Of a stretch of DNA of 5,735 nt, positions 1-5,594 are shown piece by piece (within the stretch, counting starts at the first letter, position 1; each line of letters opens with the position of its first letter). Both the position numbers and the translations under genes were made by a program. This DNA comes from Candidatus Aminicenantota bacterium (GTDB lineage: Bacteria > Acidobacteriota > Aminicenantia > UBA2199). The DNA is taken from NCBI GenBank assembly GCA_030671465.1, contig DAOVIP010000143.1, positions 1 through 5,735 of the forward strand. The letters are read 5' to 3'. The notes beneath the pieces are model-generated. The model did no database searches and had not been told where the DNA came from. It saw nothing but the letters and a program-made list of their open reading frames with translations.

Positions 1-662
1 AAATCAGTTCGGTAGTCGAACCCGGTGTACCCTCACCGACCGAACGACTGGCCCTGCTATCAGGATTCAAACATAAAGGATTTACCTGTGGTCTGTTTCT
101 GTTACCGGCCCTGCCCGGGTTAACCGATACACCTGAGCAGATCGACCGGGTATTCAGACAAGCCATGGAATGCGGGTTGGATTTCATTATTGGTGGAGGA
201 TTGACTCTGAAAGAGGGTCGTCAGAAAGAGTACTTTTTGGATGTGATCAGCACACATTTTCCCGAGTTGGTTTCAGGATATAAACGCGTGTATCCGGGCC
301 ATGCCTGGGGCCAGGCCGTCCCTGAATATTACCGGTCCCTGAATCAAAAAATTTTACACGCATCCCTTAAGTATCAACTTCCCGTCCGGATACCGGCGGA
401 TTTTTTTCGTGATCTGTTATCTGAAGATGATCTGGTGATAGTGATTTTGGAACACATTGATTATCTGTTAAAGCTGCGGGGGAAGGTATCATCCCATGGG
501 TATGCGGCCTATTCCATTTCAAAATTACCCGGATCCGTATCTGATCCAAAAACCAAACCGGGGGTGATTCCCGGTATTCCCAAATCCATCCAGGCAGTGA
601 TCGCTGAAATTCTCGAGACCGGAACCTGCAGGCTATATGAAGACCTGATCAGGGGGTCATAG
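1..662 (+). CDS. SPL-family radical SAM protein, C-terminal part (5' end outside the window)
   Basis: The open frame enters from the left edge (first full codon at 3) and ends at TAG 660-662, giving 219 visible residues. They fit the second half of a radical SAM barrel of the spore photoproduct lyase-like (SplB/COG1533) family. Seen: VEPGVPSPTERLALLSGF near the start (the typical 'PSPxxRL' helix), then LLPALPGLTDTPEQID (family 'PxLPGLTD' loop), then GGGLTLKEGRQKEYFL, as in the 'TLKxGRQ' motif of this family. The CxxxCxxC iron-sulfur cluster motif should lie upstream and cannot be seen. An ATG at 165 is internal, because homology clearly continues upstream of it. Family members are 4Fe-4S, S-adenosylmethionine-dependent cytosolic enzymes; many are annotated as DNA repair photolyases without proof, so the substrate is unknown. 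The gene runs in the same direction as the next operon but is separated from it by a promoter. Confidence 0.78.
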   Translation, partial: ISSVVEPGVPSPTERLALLSGFKHKGFTCGLFLLPALPGLTDTPEQIDRVFRQAMECGLDFIIGGGLTLKEGRQKEYFLDVISTHFPELVSGYKRVYPGHAWGQAVPEYYRSLNQKILHASLKYQLPVRIPADFFRDLLSEDDLVIVILEHIDYLLKLRGKVSSHGYAAYSISKLPGSVSDPKTKPGVIPGIPKSIQAVIAEILETGTCRLYEDLIRGS

Positions 663-677
663 GGGTGAGAATCCGGT

Positions 678-706
678 TTTACAAGCCTGCCAATAAGTGA
701 TATAAT
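678..706 (+). promoter_or_regulatory. Sigma70-type extended -10 promoter of the dNK-pan operon
   Basis: TTTACA at 678-683 matches five of six bases of the -35 consensus. It is followed by exactly 17 bp and then TATAAT at 701-706, a perfect -10 box. The -10 is preceded by TG one base upstream (698-699), the extended -10 signature. Transcription should begin about 7 bases beyond the -10, near 711-716. The kinase ATG is at 716, so the 5' leader would be 0-5 nt. The match to consensus is direct; use in the cell is inferred. Confidence 0.75.
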
Positions 707-715
707 TTTGGCCTG

Positions 716-1354
716 ATGAATGAGTTCAGATATATTGCAGTTGATGGGTTGATTGGTTCGGGAAAAACCAGACTGGCCCAGATTATTTCCGAGCAATTCA
801 ATGCCCGGTTGATCTGTGACAATCAGGAAAATCCCTTTTTAAAGGATTTTTTTTCATCGTTGGCCAAAGGTGAGGACTCGGTTTCCCTGAAAACCCAGTT
901 GATTTTTCTGCTGAACCGTTATTCCCAGCAGCTGGAAATCAAGCAGAAGGGGCTCTTTCATAAAATGACCGTTTCCGATTATATATTCTTCCGCGATGGT
1001 ATCTATGCCCATCTGATCCTGAATGATGAGGAACTGGAGATTTATAAAAAGATGTTCAATCTGTTTCTTGAAAATATCATTCATTCGGATCTGGTGGTGT
1101 ATTTACAGATTTCTTTTTCTGAGATGCTGAAAAGAATTCAGAACAGTGGAACCAATGGTGAAAAAGAAGTTCCCCAGGAATACTGGAGAGAAGTTTTTGA
1201 AGCATACAATTATTATTTTTTTAATTACAATCATTCACCGTTGCTGGTTGTCAATATGGAAAAGGTGAACTTGAAAAATCATAATGAAGTTCAGCAACTG
1301 GTGAAGGAAATCAAAACCCATAAAAAAGGAATAAGATATTATGCTCCAGCCTAA
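716..1354 (+). CDS. Deoxynucleoside kinase family protein (P-loop)
   Basis: This 212-residue cytosolic protein belongs to the deoxynucleoside kinase (dNK/dGK/dAK) family, which phosphorylates deoxynucleosides with a nucleoside triphosphate in salvage. Seen: Walker A GLIGSGKT at residues 11-18; the family motif ENPFLKDFF at 38-46; QLIFLLNRYSQQ at 61-72 (substrate-site helix); SDYIFFRDGIYAHL at 87-100, matching the bacterial 'SDYxFxKDxxFA' block; SDLVVYLQ at 124-131; and a C-terminal Y-rich block with PLLVV at 175-179. The LID region is unusual: R140 is kept, but the usual arginine-rich 'RGR' stretch reads NSGTNGEKE (143-151). The start is forced: an in-frame stop lies at 698-700 and the Walker A begins at residue 11, leaving no other ATG, GTG or TTG. 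There is no convincing Shine-Dalgarno sequence. The gene overlaps panB by 14 bp and is first in the operon. Substrate preference cannot be read from sequence. Confidence 0.85.
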   Translation: MNEFRYIAVDGLIGSGKTRLAQIISEQFNARLICDNQENPFLKDFFSSLAKGEDSVSLKTQLIFLLNRYSQQLEIKQKGLFHKMTVSDYIFFRDGIYAHLILNDEELEIYKKMFNLFLENIIHSDLVVYLQISFSEMLKRIQNSGTNGEKEVPQEYWREVFEAYNYYFFNYNHSPLLVVNMEKVNLKNHNEVQQLVKEIKTHKKGIRYYAPA

Positions 1355-2186
1355 CAAAGAAAAACGTACTGTTTTGTACTTGAAAAAAATCAAGGAACAG
1401 GGTGAGAAGCTATCGGCAATAACCGCCTATGATTTTCCCACTGCCAAAATCGCTTCCGAAGCTGGAATTGATCTTATTCTGGTCGGGGATTCCCTGGGCA
1501 TGGTGATTCAGGGCGAAAAGGATACCTTGAAAGTGACCCTGGATGAAATTGTTTACCATACCCGGCTGGTATCGCGATCCAATACCCTTTCCATGGTAGT
1601 CAGTGACATGCCCTTTCACTCCTATCACGTGAGTATTGAAAAAACCCTGGAGAATGCCATCCGCTGCGTGAAGGAAGGCGGAGCCGAAGCCGTGAAGCTG
1701 GAAGGAGGGAGAAAAAGGTTTAAGATGATTGAGGCTATCTTAAATATTGAAATCCCGGTCCTGGGGCATTTAGGCCTGACTCCCCAGTCGATTCATAGAT
1801 TGGGGGGGTTTAAGGTGCAGGGGAAAAAAAGGGAAGTGGCCAGGGAAATCCTGGAGGATGCGATCGAACTGGAGAAACTCGGGGTATTTGCCCTGGTTCT
1901 GGAGTCCATTCCCTTGGAGCTGGCCAGGAAGATCACTGAATCGGTGAAAATCCCCACTATCGGGATCGGGGCAGGTAGATTTTGTGACGGACAGATACTG
2001 GTATTTCATGACCTGGTGGGATTGACCAGTTTGTATTTCCCCAAATTTGTCAGAAAATACGCAGATTTAAACGGGATCATCCAAGAGGCTCTGAAACAGT
2101 ATATTCATGATATCCAAACCGGATCATTTCCCGGTGATGATGAAAGCTATCATTTACAGAAAGATATCGATGCATTCATAAAATGA
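1341..2186 (+). CDS. panB: 3-methyl-2-oxobutanoate hydroxymethyltransferase (ketopantoate hydroxymethyltransferase)
   Basis: PanB catalyses the first committed step of pantothenate synthesis: it transfers the one-carbon unit of 5,10-methylene-tetrahydrofolate to alpha-ketoisovalerate, giving ketopantoate. It is a cytosolic TIM-barrel enzyme needing Mg2+. Its 281 residues are close to the family's usual 260-280. Seen: VGDSLGMV at 48-55 (metal ligand D50), SDMPFHSY at 88-95 (metal ligand D89), VKLEGG at 118-123 (K119, E121), GHLGLTPQS at 142-150, GGFKVQG at 155-161, the catalytic-type glutamate E188 in LVLESIP, and PTIGIGAG at 205-212 followed by CDGQILV. All the expected active-site residues are there. 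AAGGA at 1326-1330, ten bases before the ATG, supports the start even though the gene begins inside the kinase gene, so translation is probably coupled. It overlaps panC by 4 bp. Confidence 0.97.
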   Translation: MLQPNKEKRTVLYLKKIKEQGEKLSAITAYDFPTAKIASEAGIDLILVGDSLGMVIQGEKDTLKVTLDEIVYHTRLVSRSNTLSMVVSDMPFHSYHVSIEKTLENAIRCVKEGGAEAVKLEGGRKRFKMIEAILNIEIPVLGHLGLTPQSIHRLGGFKVQGKKREVAREILEDAIELEKLGVFALVLESIPLELARKITESVKIPTIGIGAGRFCDGQILVFHDLVGLTSLYFPKFVRKYADLNGIIQEALKQYIHDIQTGSFPGDDESYHLQKDIDAFIK

Positions 2187-3028
2187 AAATCATTTCTCAA
2201 ATTGATGAATTCAGACAATACCGCCGGGTATTAAATCGGAATAAAATCGGTTTTGTCCCCACCATGGGTTATCTACATGACGGGCATCTCAGCCTGATCG
2301 ACAAAAGCCTTGAAGAAAATCAAGCTACTATTGTTTCCATATTTGTGAATCCCACCCAGTTTGGTCCCGGAGAAGATCTGGATCGATACCCCCGCGATTT
2401 TCCTCAAGATCGACAAATATTGGAAGCCCGGTCAGTGGATTGTATTTTATTTCCGGACTCAGATCAAATGTATGGGGCGAATTATGCCACCTTTATTGAA
2501 GTAAAAAAATTGGGAACCGTCCTCTGCGGCAAAACCCGCCAGACCCATTTCAAAGGGGTGACCACCGTGGTATTGAAGTTGCTTAACCTGGTTCAGCCGA
2601 CAACGGCTTATTTTGGTCAAAAGGATGCCCAGCAGGCCATCATCATCAAGAGAATGGTAGCGGATCTGAATCTGGATTTGGAGATAAAGGTGCTGCCCAT
2701 TATCAGGGATGATGACGGACTGGCACTATCATCCAGAAATAGATACCTTTCCGATCAGGAAAGGCAGGCAGCCGTTTTACTGCATACTGCACTGAGTACA
2801 GCTCAAAACCGTATTGGTGAAGGCCGGGAAGATTCATCTGCCCTGAAAAAAGTGATAAAAAAGATATTGAAACAGAATCGATTGATCAAAACCGATTATA
2901 TAGAGATAGTAAGTCTCGATCATCTGGAGCCGCTGGACAAGGTGGATCCGGAAAACACCTTGGTGGCAGCTGCCATCAGGGTGGGAGGCATCCGGCTTAT
3001 TGATAATTTTATTTTGGGAGAAATATAA
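2183..3028 (+). CDS. panC: Pantothenate synthetase (pantoate--beta-alanine ligase)
   Basis: PanC condenses D-pantoate with beta-alanine using ATP, through a pantoyl-adenylate, to make pantothenate. It is a cytosolic member of the HIGH-type nucleotidyltransferase superfamily. Its 281 residues match the usual length. Seen: VPTMGYLHDGHLSLI at 25-39 with H32 and H35 of the HIGH signature (most relatives have Ala where this has Y30); FVNPTQFGPGEDLDRYPRD at 54-72; THFKGVTTVV at 121-130; YFGQKDAQQ at 143-151, the ATP and pantoate site; and DDDGLALSSRN at 176-186, the KMSKS-like loop. The usual 'REDG' reads RDDDG here, a conservative change. The ATG overlaps the panB stop in ATGA at 2183-2186 and has no clear Shine-Dalgarno, so translation probably depends on coupling. 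The stop directly abuts panD. Confidence 0.97.
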   Translation: MKIISQIDEFRQYRRVLNRNKIGFVPTMGYLHDGHLSLIDKSLEENQATIVSIFVNPTQFGPGEDLDRYPRDFPQDRQILEARSVDCILFPDSDQMYGANYATFIEVKKLGTVLCGKTRQTHFKGVTTVVLKLLNLVQPTTAYFGQKDAQQAIIIKRMVADLNLDLEIKVLPIIRDDDGLALSSRNRYLSDQERQAAVLLHTALSTAQNRIGEGREDSSALKKVIKKILKQNRLIKTDYIEIVSLDHLEPLDKVDPENTLVAAAIRVGGIRLIDNFILGEI

Positions 3029-3397
3029 ATGTTGATACCTTTTCTGATTTCAAAAATCCACAAAGCCAAGGTAACCGGTACCAACCTGGACTATGCCGGA
3101 AGTATTGGTATTGATGAAGAGATCATGATCAAGGCCAATCTCAGAGAGTTTCAAAAAGTTGAAGTATATAATATTTCAAATGGAAACCGTTTTGCAACCT
3201 ATGTGATCCAAGACCAGGCAGGTTCAAAGAATATCGTACTGAATGGGACTGCTGCCCACCTGGTTTCTAAAGGCGATACCATCATCATCGTCGCCTATGC
3301 CCTGATTGATGAACGGGAATTGAATTCCCTGAGTTCGGTTGTCCTGATCATGAATGATAACAATCAAATTGAAAAAATTGTGAATGGAAAGTTATGA
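3029..3397 (+). CDS. panD: Aspartate 1-decarboxylase proenzyme
   Basis: PanD decarboxylates L-aspartate to beta-alanine, the second substrate of PanC. It is made as a proenzyme that cleaves itself between a glycine and a serine, turning the serine into the pyruvoyl cofactor of the alpha chain. Its 122 residues are normal for the family. Seen: SKIHKAKVT at 8-16 (K9 and H11 line the active site), YAGSIGID at 22-29 with the cleavage pair G24-S25 in the canonical place, NGNRFATYVI at 51-60 (R54, T57, Y58), and LNGTAAH at 71-77, which holds conserved N72; the usual NGAAA reads NGTAA. The ATG follows the panC TAA with no gap, and GGGAG at 3016-3020, eight bases upstream, gives it its own ribosome binding site. 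The last four bases overlap the next kinase gene. It should be an active, fully processed enzyme. Confidence 0.97.
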   Translation: MLIPFLISKIHKAKVTGTNLDYAGSIGIDEEIMIKANLREFQKVEVYNISNGNRFATYVIQDQAGSKNIVLNGTAAHLVSKGDTIIIVAYALIDERELNSLSSVVLIMNDNNQIEKIVNGKL

Positions 3398-4404
3398 ATC
3401 CTGGGCAGAAAGATAACCGGAAACGGTTATTGGGAATCGGAAATGCCTTGGTGGATATCCTGATTCGAATTGATGATGACAGCCTTTTGGATGAATTGGG
3501 ATTATCAAAGGGGGGAATGACCCTGATTGAAAAAGAAAAAGTAAGGCACATACTGGAAAAAACCGCCCATTTGGATCATCATAAATCCAGTGGCGGATCT
3601 TCTGCCAATACGGTTAGTGGTTTGGCTCGACTGGGAGTACCGGCCGGCTTTATCGGAACCATCGGCAATGATGAGTTTGGCAGTTTTTTTCAGTCCGATA
3701 TGGCTTTCAACTCCATTCAGGCCCATCTCTTTAAAAGCGAATCAGAGACCGGAAAGTCGATTTCTCTGATTTCAACGGATACCGAGAGAACCATGGCCAC
3801 CTATCTGGGAGCTGCCAATGAGTTGTTTAAGTGTGATATTGGCGGTGATATATTTAAAAACTATGATTATTTACTGGTTGAAGCTTATCTGATACCCTAC
3901 CGAGAAATGCTTGAAAAGGTTTTTCAATCATCCAAAGATGCCGGGCTTGAAATTGTCATGGATTTCTCGAGTTTTGGTACGGTTGAGGAAAACAAGGAAT
4001 ATCTTGATTATGTGGTGGGTAAATATGTGGATATTGTACTGGCCAATGAAGATGAAGCCCGGATTTTCACCGGAAAAGAAAATCCCCGGGAAGCCCTGAG
4101 AGAAATCGCCAAACAGTGCAGGATTGCGGTGGTAAAATGCGGGGAAAGTGGATCTTTCATCCAGCATGAATCCCAACAATACCGAATAGAGCCAATTTCA
4201 ATTCAGGCCCTTGATACCACCGGAGCGGGTGATCTGTATACGGCGGGTTTTATGTATGGTCTCATGAACGGTTATTCGGTGGAGATATCCGGAAAAATGG
4301 GAGCCTGTGTGGGTGGAAAAGTGGTTGAGGTGATCGGGGCAAAAATGAATGATCAAAAATGGAACGAAGTGAGTGGTTTGATTCAGAGTTGCGTACCTTT
4401 TTGA
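3394..4404 (+). CDS. PfkB-family carbohydrate/nucleoside kinase, adenosine kinase-like
   Basis: This 336-residue cytosolic kinase has the ribokinase (PfkB) fold. Seen: GIGNALVDILIRID near residues 14-27 (N-terminal family strand), KGGMTLIE, the first PfkB signature region SSGGSSANTVSGLARLG with the glycine pair G67-G68, FIGTIGNDEFG, ERTMATYLGAANEL in the lid and substrate region, VLANEDEARIFTG, and the second signature DTTGAGDLYTAGF at 274-286, with D280 of GAGD as the catalytic base. The GIGNALVDIL and ERTMATYLGA blocks are typical of proteins annotated as adenosine kinase, which convert adenosine to AMP, but other nucleosides or sugars remain possible. The start overlaps the panD stop (ATGA 3394-3397), with a GGA-containing purine stretch just upstream, so it is the last gene of the operon. 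Placing it with a deoxynucleoside kinase suggests a salvage role (inference). No hairpin terminator follows. Confidence 0.9.
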   Translation: MNPGQKDNRKRLLGIGNALVDILIRIDDDSLLDELGLSKGGMTLIEKEKVRHILEKTAHLDHHKSSGGSSANTVSGLARLGVPAGFIGTIGNDEFGSFFQSDMAFNSIQAHLFKSESETGKSISLISTDTERTMATYLGAANELFKCDIGGDIFKNYDYLLVEAYLIPYREMLEKVFQSSKDAGLEIVMDFSSFGTVEENKEYLDYVVGKYVDIVLANEDEARIFTGKENPREALREIAKQCRIAVVKCGESGSFIQHESQQYRIEPISIQALDTTGAGDLYTAGFMYGLMNGYSVEISGKMGACVGGKVVEVIGAKMNDQKWNEVSGLIQSCVPF

Positions 4405-4429
4405 CCCGTGGCATAAAAAAAACTTTATT

Positions 4430-4500
4430 GGGGCCATAGTTTAATGGGAGAACATAGCCTTCGCAAGGCTAAGATGGCGGTTCGACTCCGCTTGGCTCCA
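4430..4500 (+). tRNA. tRNA-Ala (anticodon CGC)
   Basis: A complete 71-nt cloverleaf can be folded. The acceptor stem 4430-4436 (GGGGCCA) pairs with 4493-4499 (TGGCTCC), and A4500 is the discriminator. The third pair is G3:U70, the alanyl-tRNA synthetase identity element. D arm: GTTT (4439-4442) pairs with GAAC (4450-4453), with GG in the loop. Anticodon arm: TAGCC (4455-4459) pairs perfectly with GGCTA (4467-4471) around loop TTCGCAA, anticodon CGC at 4462-4464, reading GCG. The variable loop is only four bases (AGAT). T arm: GGCGG (4476-4480) pairs with CCGCT (4488-4492) around TTCGACT. CCA is not encoded, so a CCA-adding enzyme is required. A15 and U48 form a plausible Levitt pair. The gene lies 25 bp after the PfkB gene with no clear promoter or terminator between, so it may be processed from the operon transcript. 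Confidence 0.93.
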
Positions 4501-4521
4501 TTATACCTTAAATACAGTATT

Positions 4522-4560
4522 AAAATCCGAAACACGAAGCACAAAATCCGAAACAAGCAC
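4522..4560 (+). repeat. Imperfect tandem repeat, two units starting AAAATCCGAAACA
   Basis: Unit 1 (4522-4542, 21 nt) and unit 2 (4543-4560, 18 nt) both begin AAAATCCGAAACA and end AAGCAC or GAAGCAC. Unit 2 is the same sequence with three bases missing. They are directly adjacent and sit 21 bp after the tRNA 3' end. Short runs of this kind (CGAAGCAC, AATCCGAAAC, CACGAATG) resemble dispersed intergenic repeats I remember from Desulfobacterota and related genomes. The duplication is seen directly; the link to a genome-wide family is recollection. Confidence 0.6.
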
Positions 4561-4643
4561 GAATGAATTTACAATTTGTATGATAAATTCGGGTCATTAT
4601 TTTCCCCTAGCAAAAAAATAAATAGCTGGTGGATTTTAAAAAA

Positions 4644-4663
4644 ATGGTCACTGTCCCTATTTT
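4644..4663. repeat. Possible dispersed-element end motif (ATGGTCACTGTCCC...)
   Basis: The 20-bp stretch beginning ATGGTCACTGTCCC, preceded by a run of A and followed by TATTTT, resembles a sequence I recall recurring in intergenic DNA of many bacteria, sometimes near REP-associated transposase genes (on the minus strand it reads GGGACAGTGACCAT). Its last two bases overlap the reverse-strand stop codon of the histidine kinase. No transposase or matching partner end is present, so this is only a candidate, based on memory. Confidence 0.35.
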
Positions 4664-5594
4664 AGATTGTCACAAGGTTTTCCACCCTGGGTAGATAGAC
4701 ATAGAATTCTGATCCCTTTCCAGGAGTACTTTGTACTGTGATTGTACCCCCATGACTTCTCACAATATTGTTTACAATACTTAATCCCAGTCCGGTGCCG
4801 GCTCCCTTTTCCTTGGTGGTAAAAAAGGGATCAAATATCTTTTTCAACATTTCTGACGGCATTCCCCGACCCGTATCACTCACATTCAACATTATGTATG
4901 AACCCGGGTTAATTTTAGGGTGTTTTTTACCTTTCTGGTGTTGAACATCAACGGTGGATAAACTTATTTTCAGAATCCCTCCTTTATCCCTCATGGCATA
5001 GGCTGCATTGACACAAAGATTCAGTAAAACTTGTTGTATCTGAGTGGGATTCCCTTTTATATTTACTGAATCGGAGTTAATCTGTTGATGAATTTCTATA
5101 GTACTTGGAAGAGACGCTCTAATTAATTTAATTGAATCGGAAACTATCTTATTGGCTGAAAAAATTTGCAGTTCCTCATCGAACTTACGGCCGAATTTCA
5201 GAATCTGGTTTATGAGATCTTTTGCCAATTCTCCGGCATTGAGAACCTTTTTGAGATCTTGTTCAATTTTTGAGCCTACAGGCAAATCCAGCAGAGCCAA
5301 CTCTGTATACCCCATCATAGATGTAAGGATATTATAAAAATCATGGGCTACTCCTCCGGATAATATTCCGATTGTCTCCATTTTTTTTGTATGTATCAGG
5401 GAATTTTCCAGTTTTTTTCGTAGATTTATCTCATCCTGCAGCTGAACAATAGTAGAATGTAATTTTCTGCTCTCTTCTGAAACTTTCTGTCTTCCTTCTC
5501 GTTCTTTATTCAGAGAACGATCCAGTTTGTTTAGCAGGAATCCGATAGGAATACTGGCCCCCAGTGTCAGGATTGAAATATTAACCACAAACAT
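4662..5594 (-). CDS. Membrane-anchored sensor histidine kinase core (HisKA + HATPase_c), no sensor domain
   Basis: About 310 residues; positions here count from a GTG at 5597, one codon before the preferred ATG at 5594. Seen in order: one hydrophobic segment (about 3-22) followed by positive charges (NKLDR), a charged, probably coiled-coil linker (about 27-70), the H box SGGVAHDFYNIL with phosphoacceptor H85, the N box LLNLCVNAAYAM with N197, G1 box SDTGRGMP at 240-247, F box FDPFFTTK at 255-262, and G2 box GTGLGLS at 267-273, ending shortly after the last strand (FYVYLP). The catalytic core is intact and should autophosphorylate. The H box normally reads HDFNN; here it is HDFYN. There is no periplasmic, PAS, GAF or receiver domain and no adjacent response regulator in view. 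In frame upstream, codons continue as RLYDIAFNKW to a TAG at 5628-5630, so the gene may be an eroded remnant of a longer kinase. The ATG overlaps a TGA of another frame. Signal and partner are unknown. Confidence 0.82.
   Translation of the reverse strand: MFVVNISILTLGASIPIGFLLNKLDRSLNKEREGRQKVSEESRKLHSTIVQLQDEINLRKKLENSLIHTKKMETIGILSGGVAHDFYNILTSMMGYTELALLDLPVGSKIEQDLKKVLNAGELAKDLINQILKFGRKFDEELQIFSANKIVSDSIKLIRASLPSTIEIHQQINSDSVNIKGNPTQIQQVLLNLCVNAAYAMRDKGGILKISLSTVDVQHQKGKKHPKINPGSYIMLNVSDTGRGMPSEMLKKIFDPFFTTKEKGAGTGLGLSIVNNIVRSHGGTITVQSTPGKGSEFYVYLPRVENLVTI

Noticed and set aside
367..549. Minus-strand frames opposite the radical SAM, dNK, pan and PfkB genes
   Set aside because: They are antisense shadows: each lies within a well-recognised plus-strand gene, has no recognisable domain and no start signals.
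3911..4099. Plus-strand 62-residue frame inside the PfkB gene
   Set aside because: It is out of frame within a strongly conserved kinase coding region and has no family resemblance.
716..4404. A wholly new biological system in the central operon
   Set aside because: All five genes belong to known families with intact signatures; only the combination with nucleoside kinases and details of the dNK LID are uncommon.
4401..4429. TTGACC with TTTATT 17 bp later as the tRNA promoter
   Set aside because: The transcription start would fall inside the tRNA gene (near 4436), which is incompatible with a full-length tRNA from that promoter.
4494..4500. The final CCA of the tRNA read as an encoded 3' CCA tail
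   Set aside because: Fixing the T arm by TTCGACT places these bases in the acceptor stem (two C's) and the discriminator (A); seven pairs form only with this reading.
4493..4510. tRNA 3' end as an integration (attachment) site for a mobile element
   Set aside because: I found no second copy of the tRNA 3' end downstream in the window and no integrase; the idea cannot be supported here.
4565..4590. Inverted repeat GAATTTA / TAAATTC with a 12-base loop, as a terminator for the operon or the tRNA
   Set aside because: The stem is 7 bp of almost only A-T pairs with a long loop and no following T run, so it would be too weak for an intrinsic terminator.
5152..5337. Plus-strand 61-residue frame opposite the histidine kinase
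   Set aside because: It is antisense to the conserved HisKA region and shows no domain or ribosome binding site.
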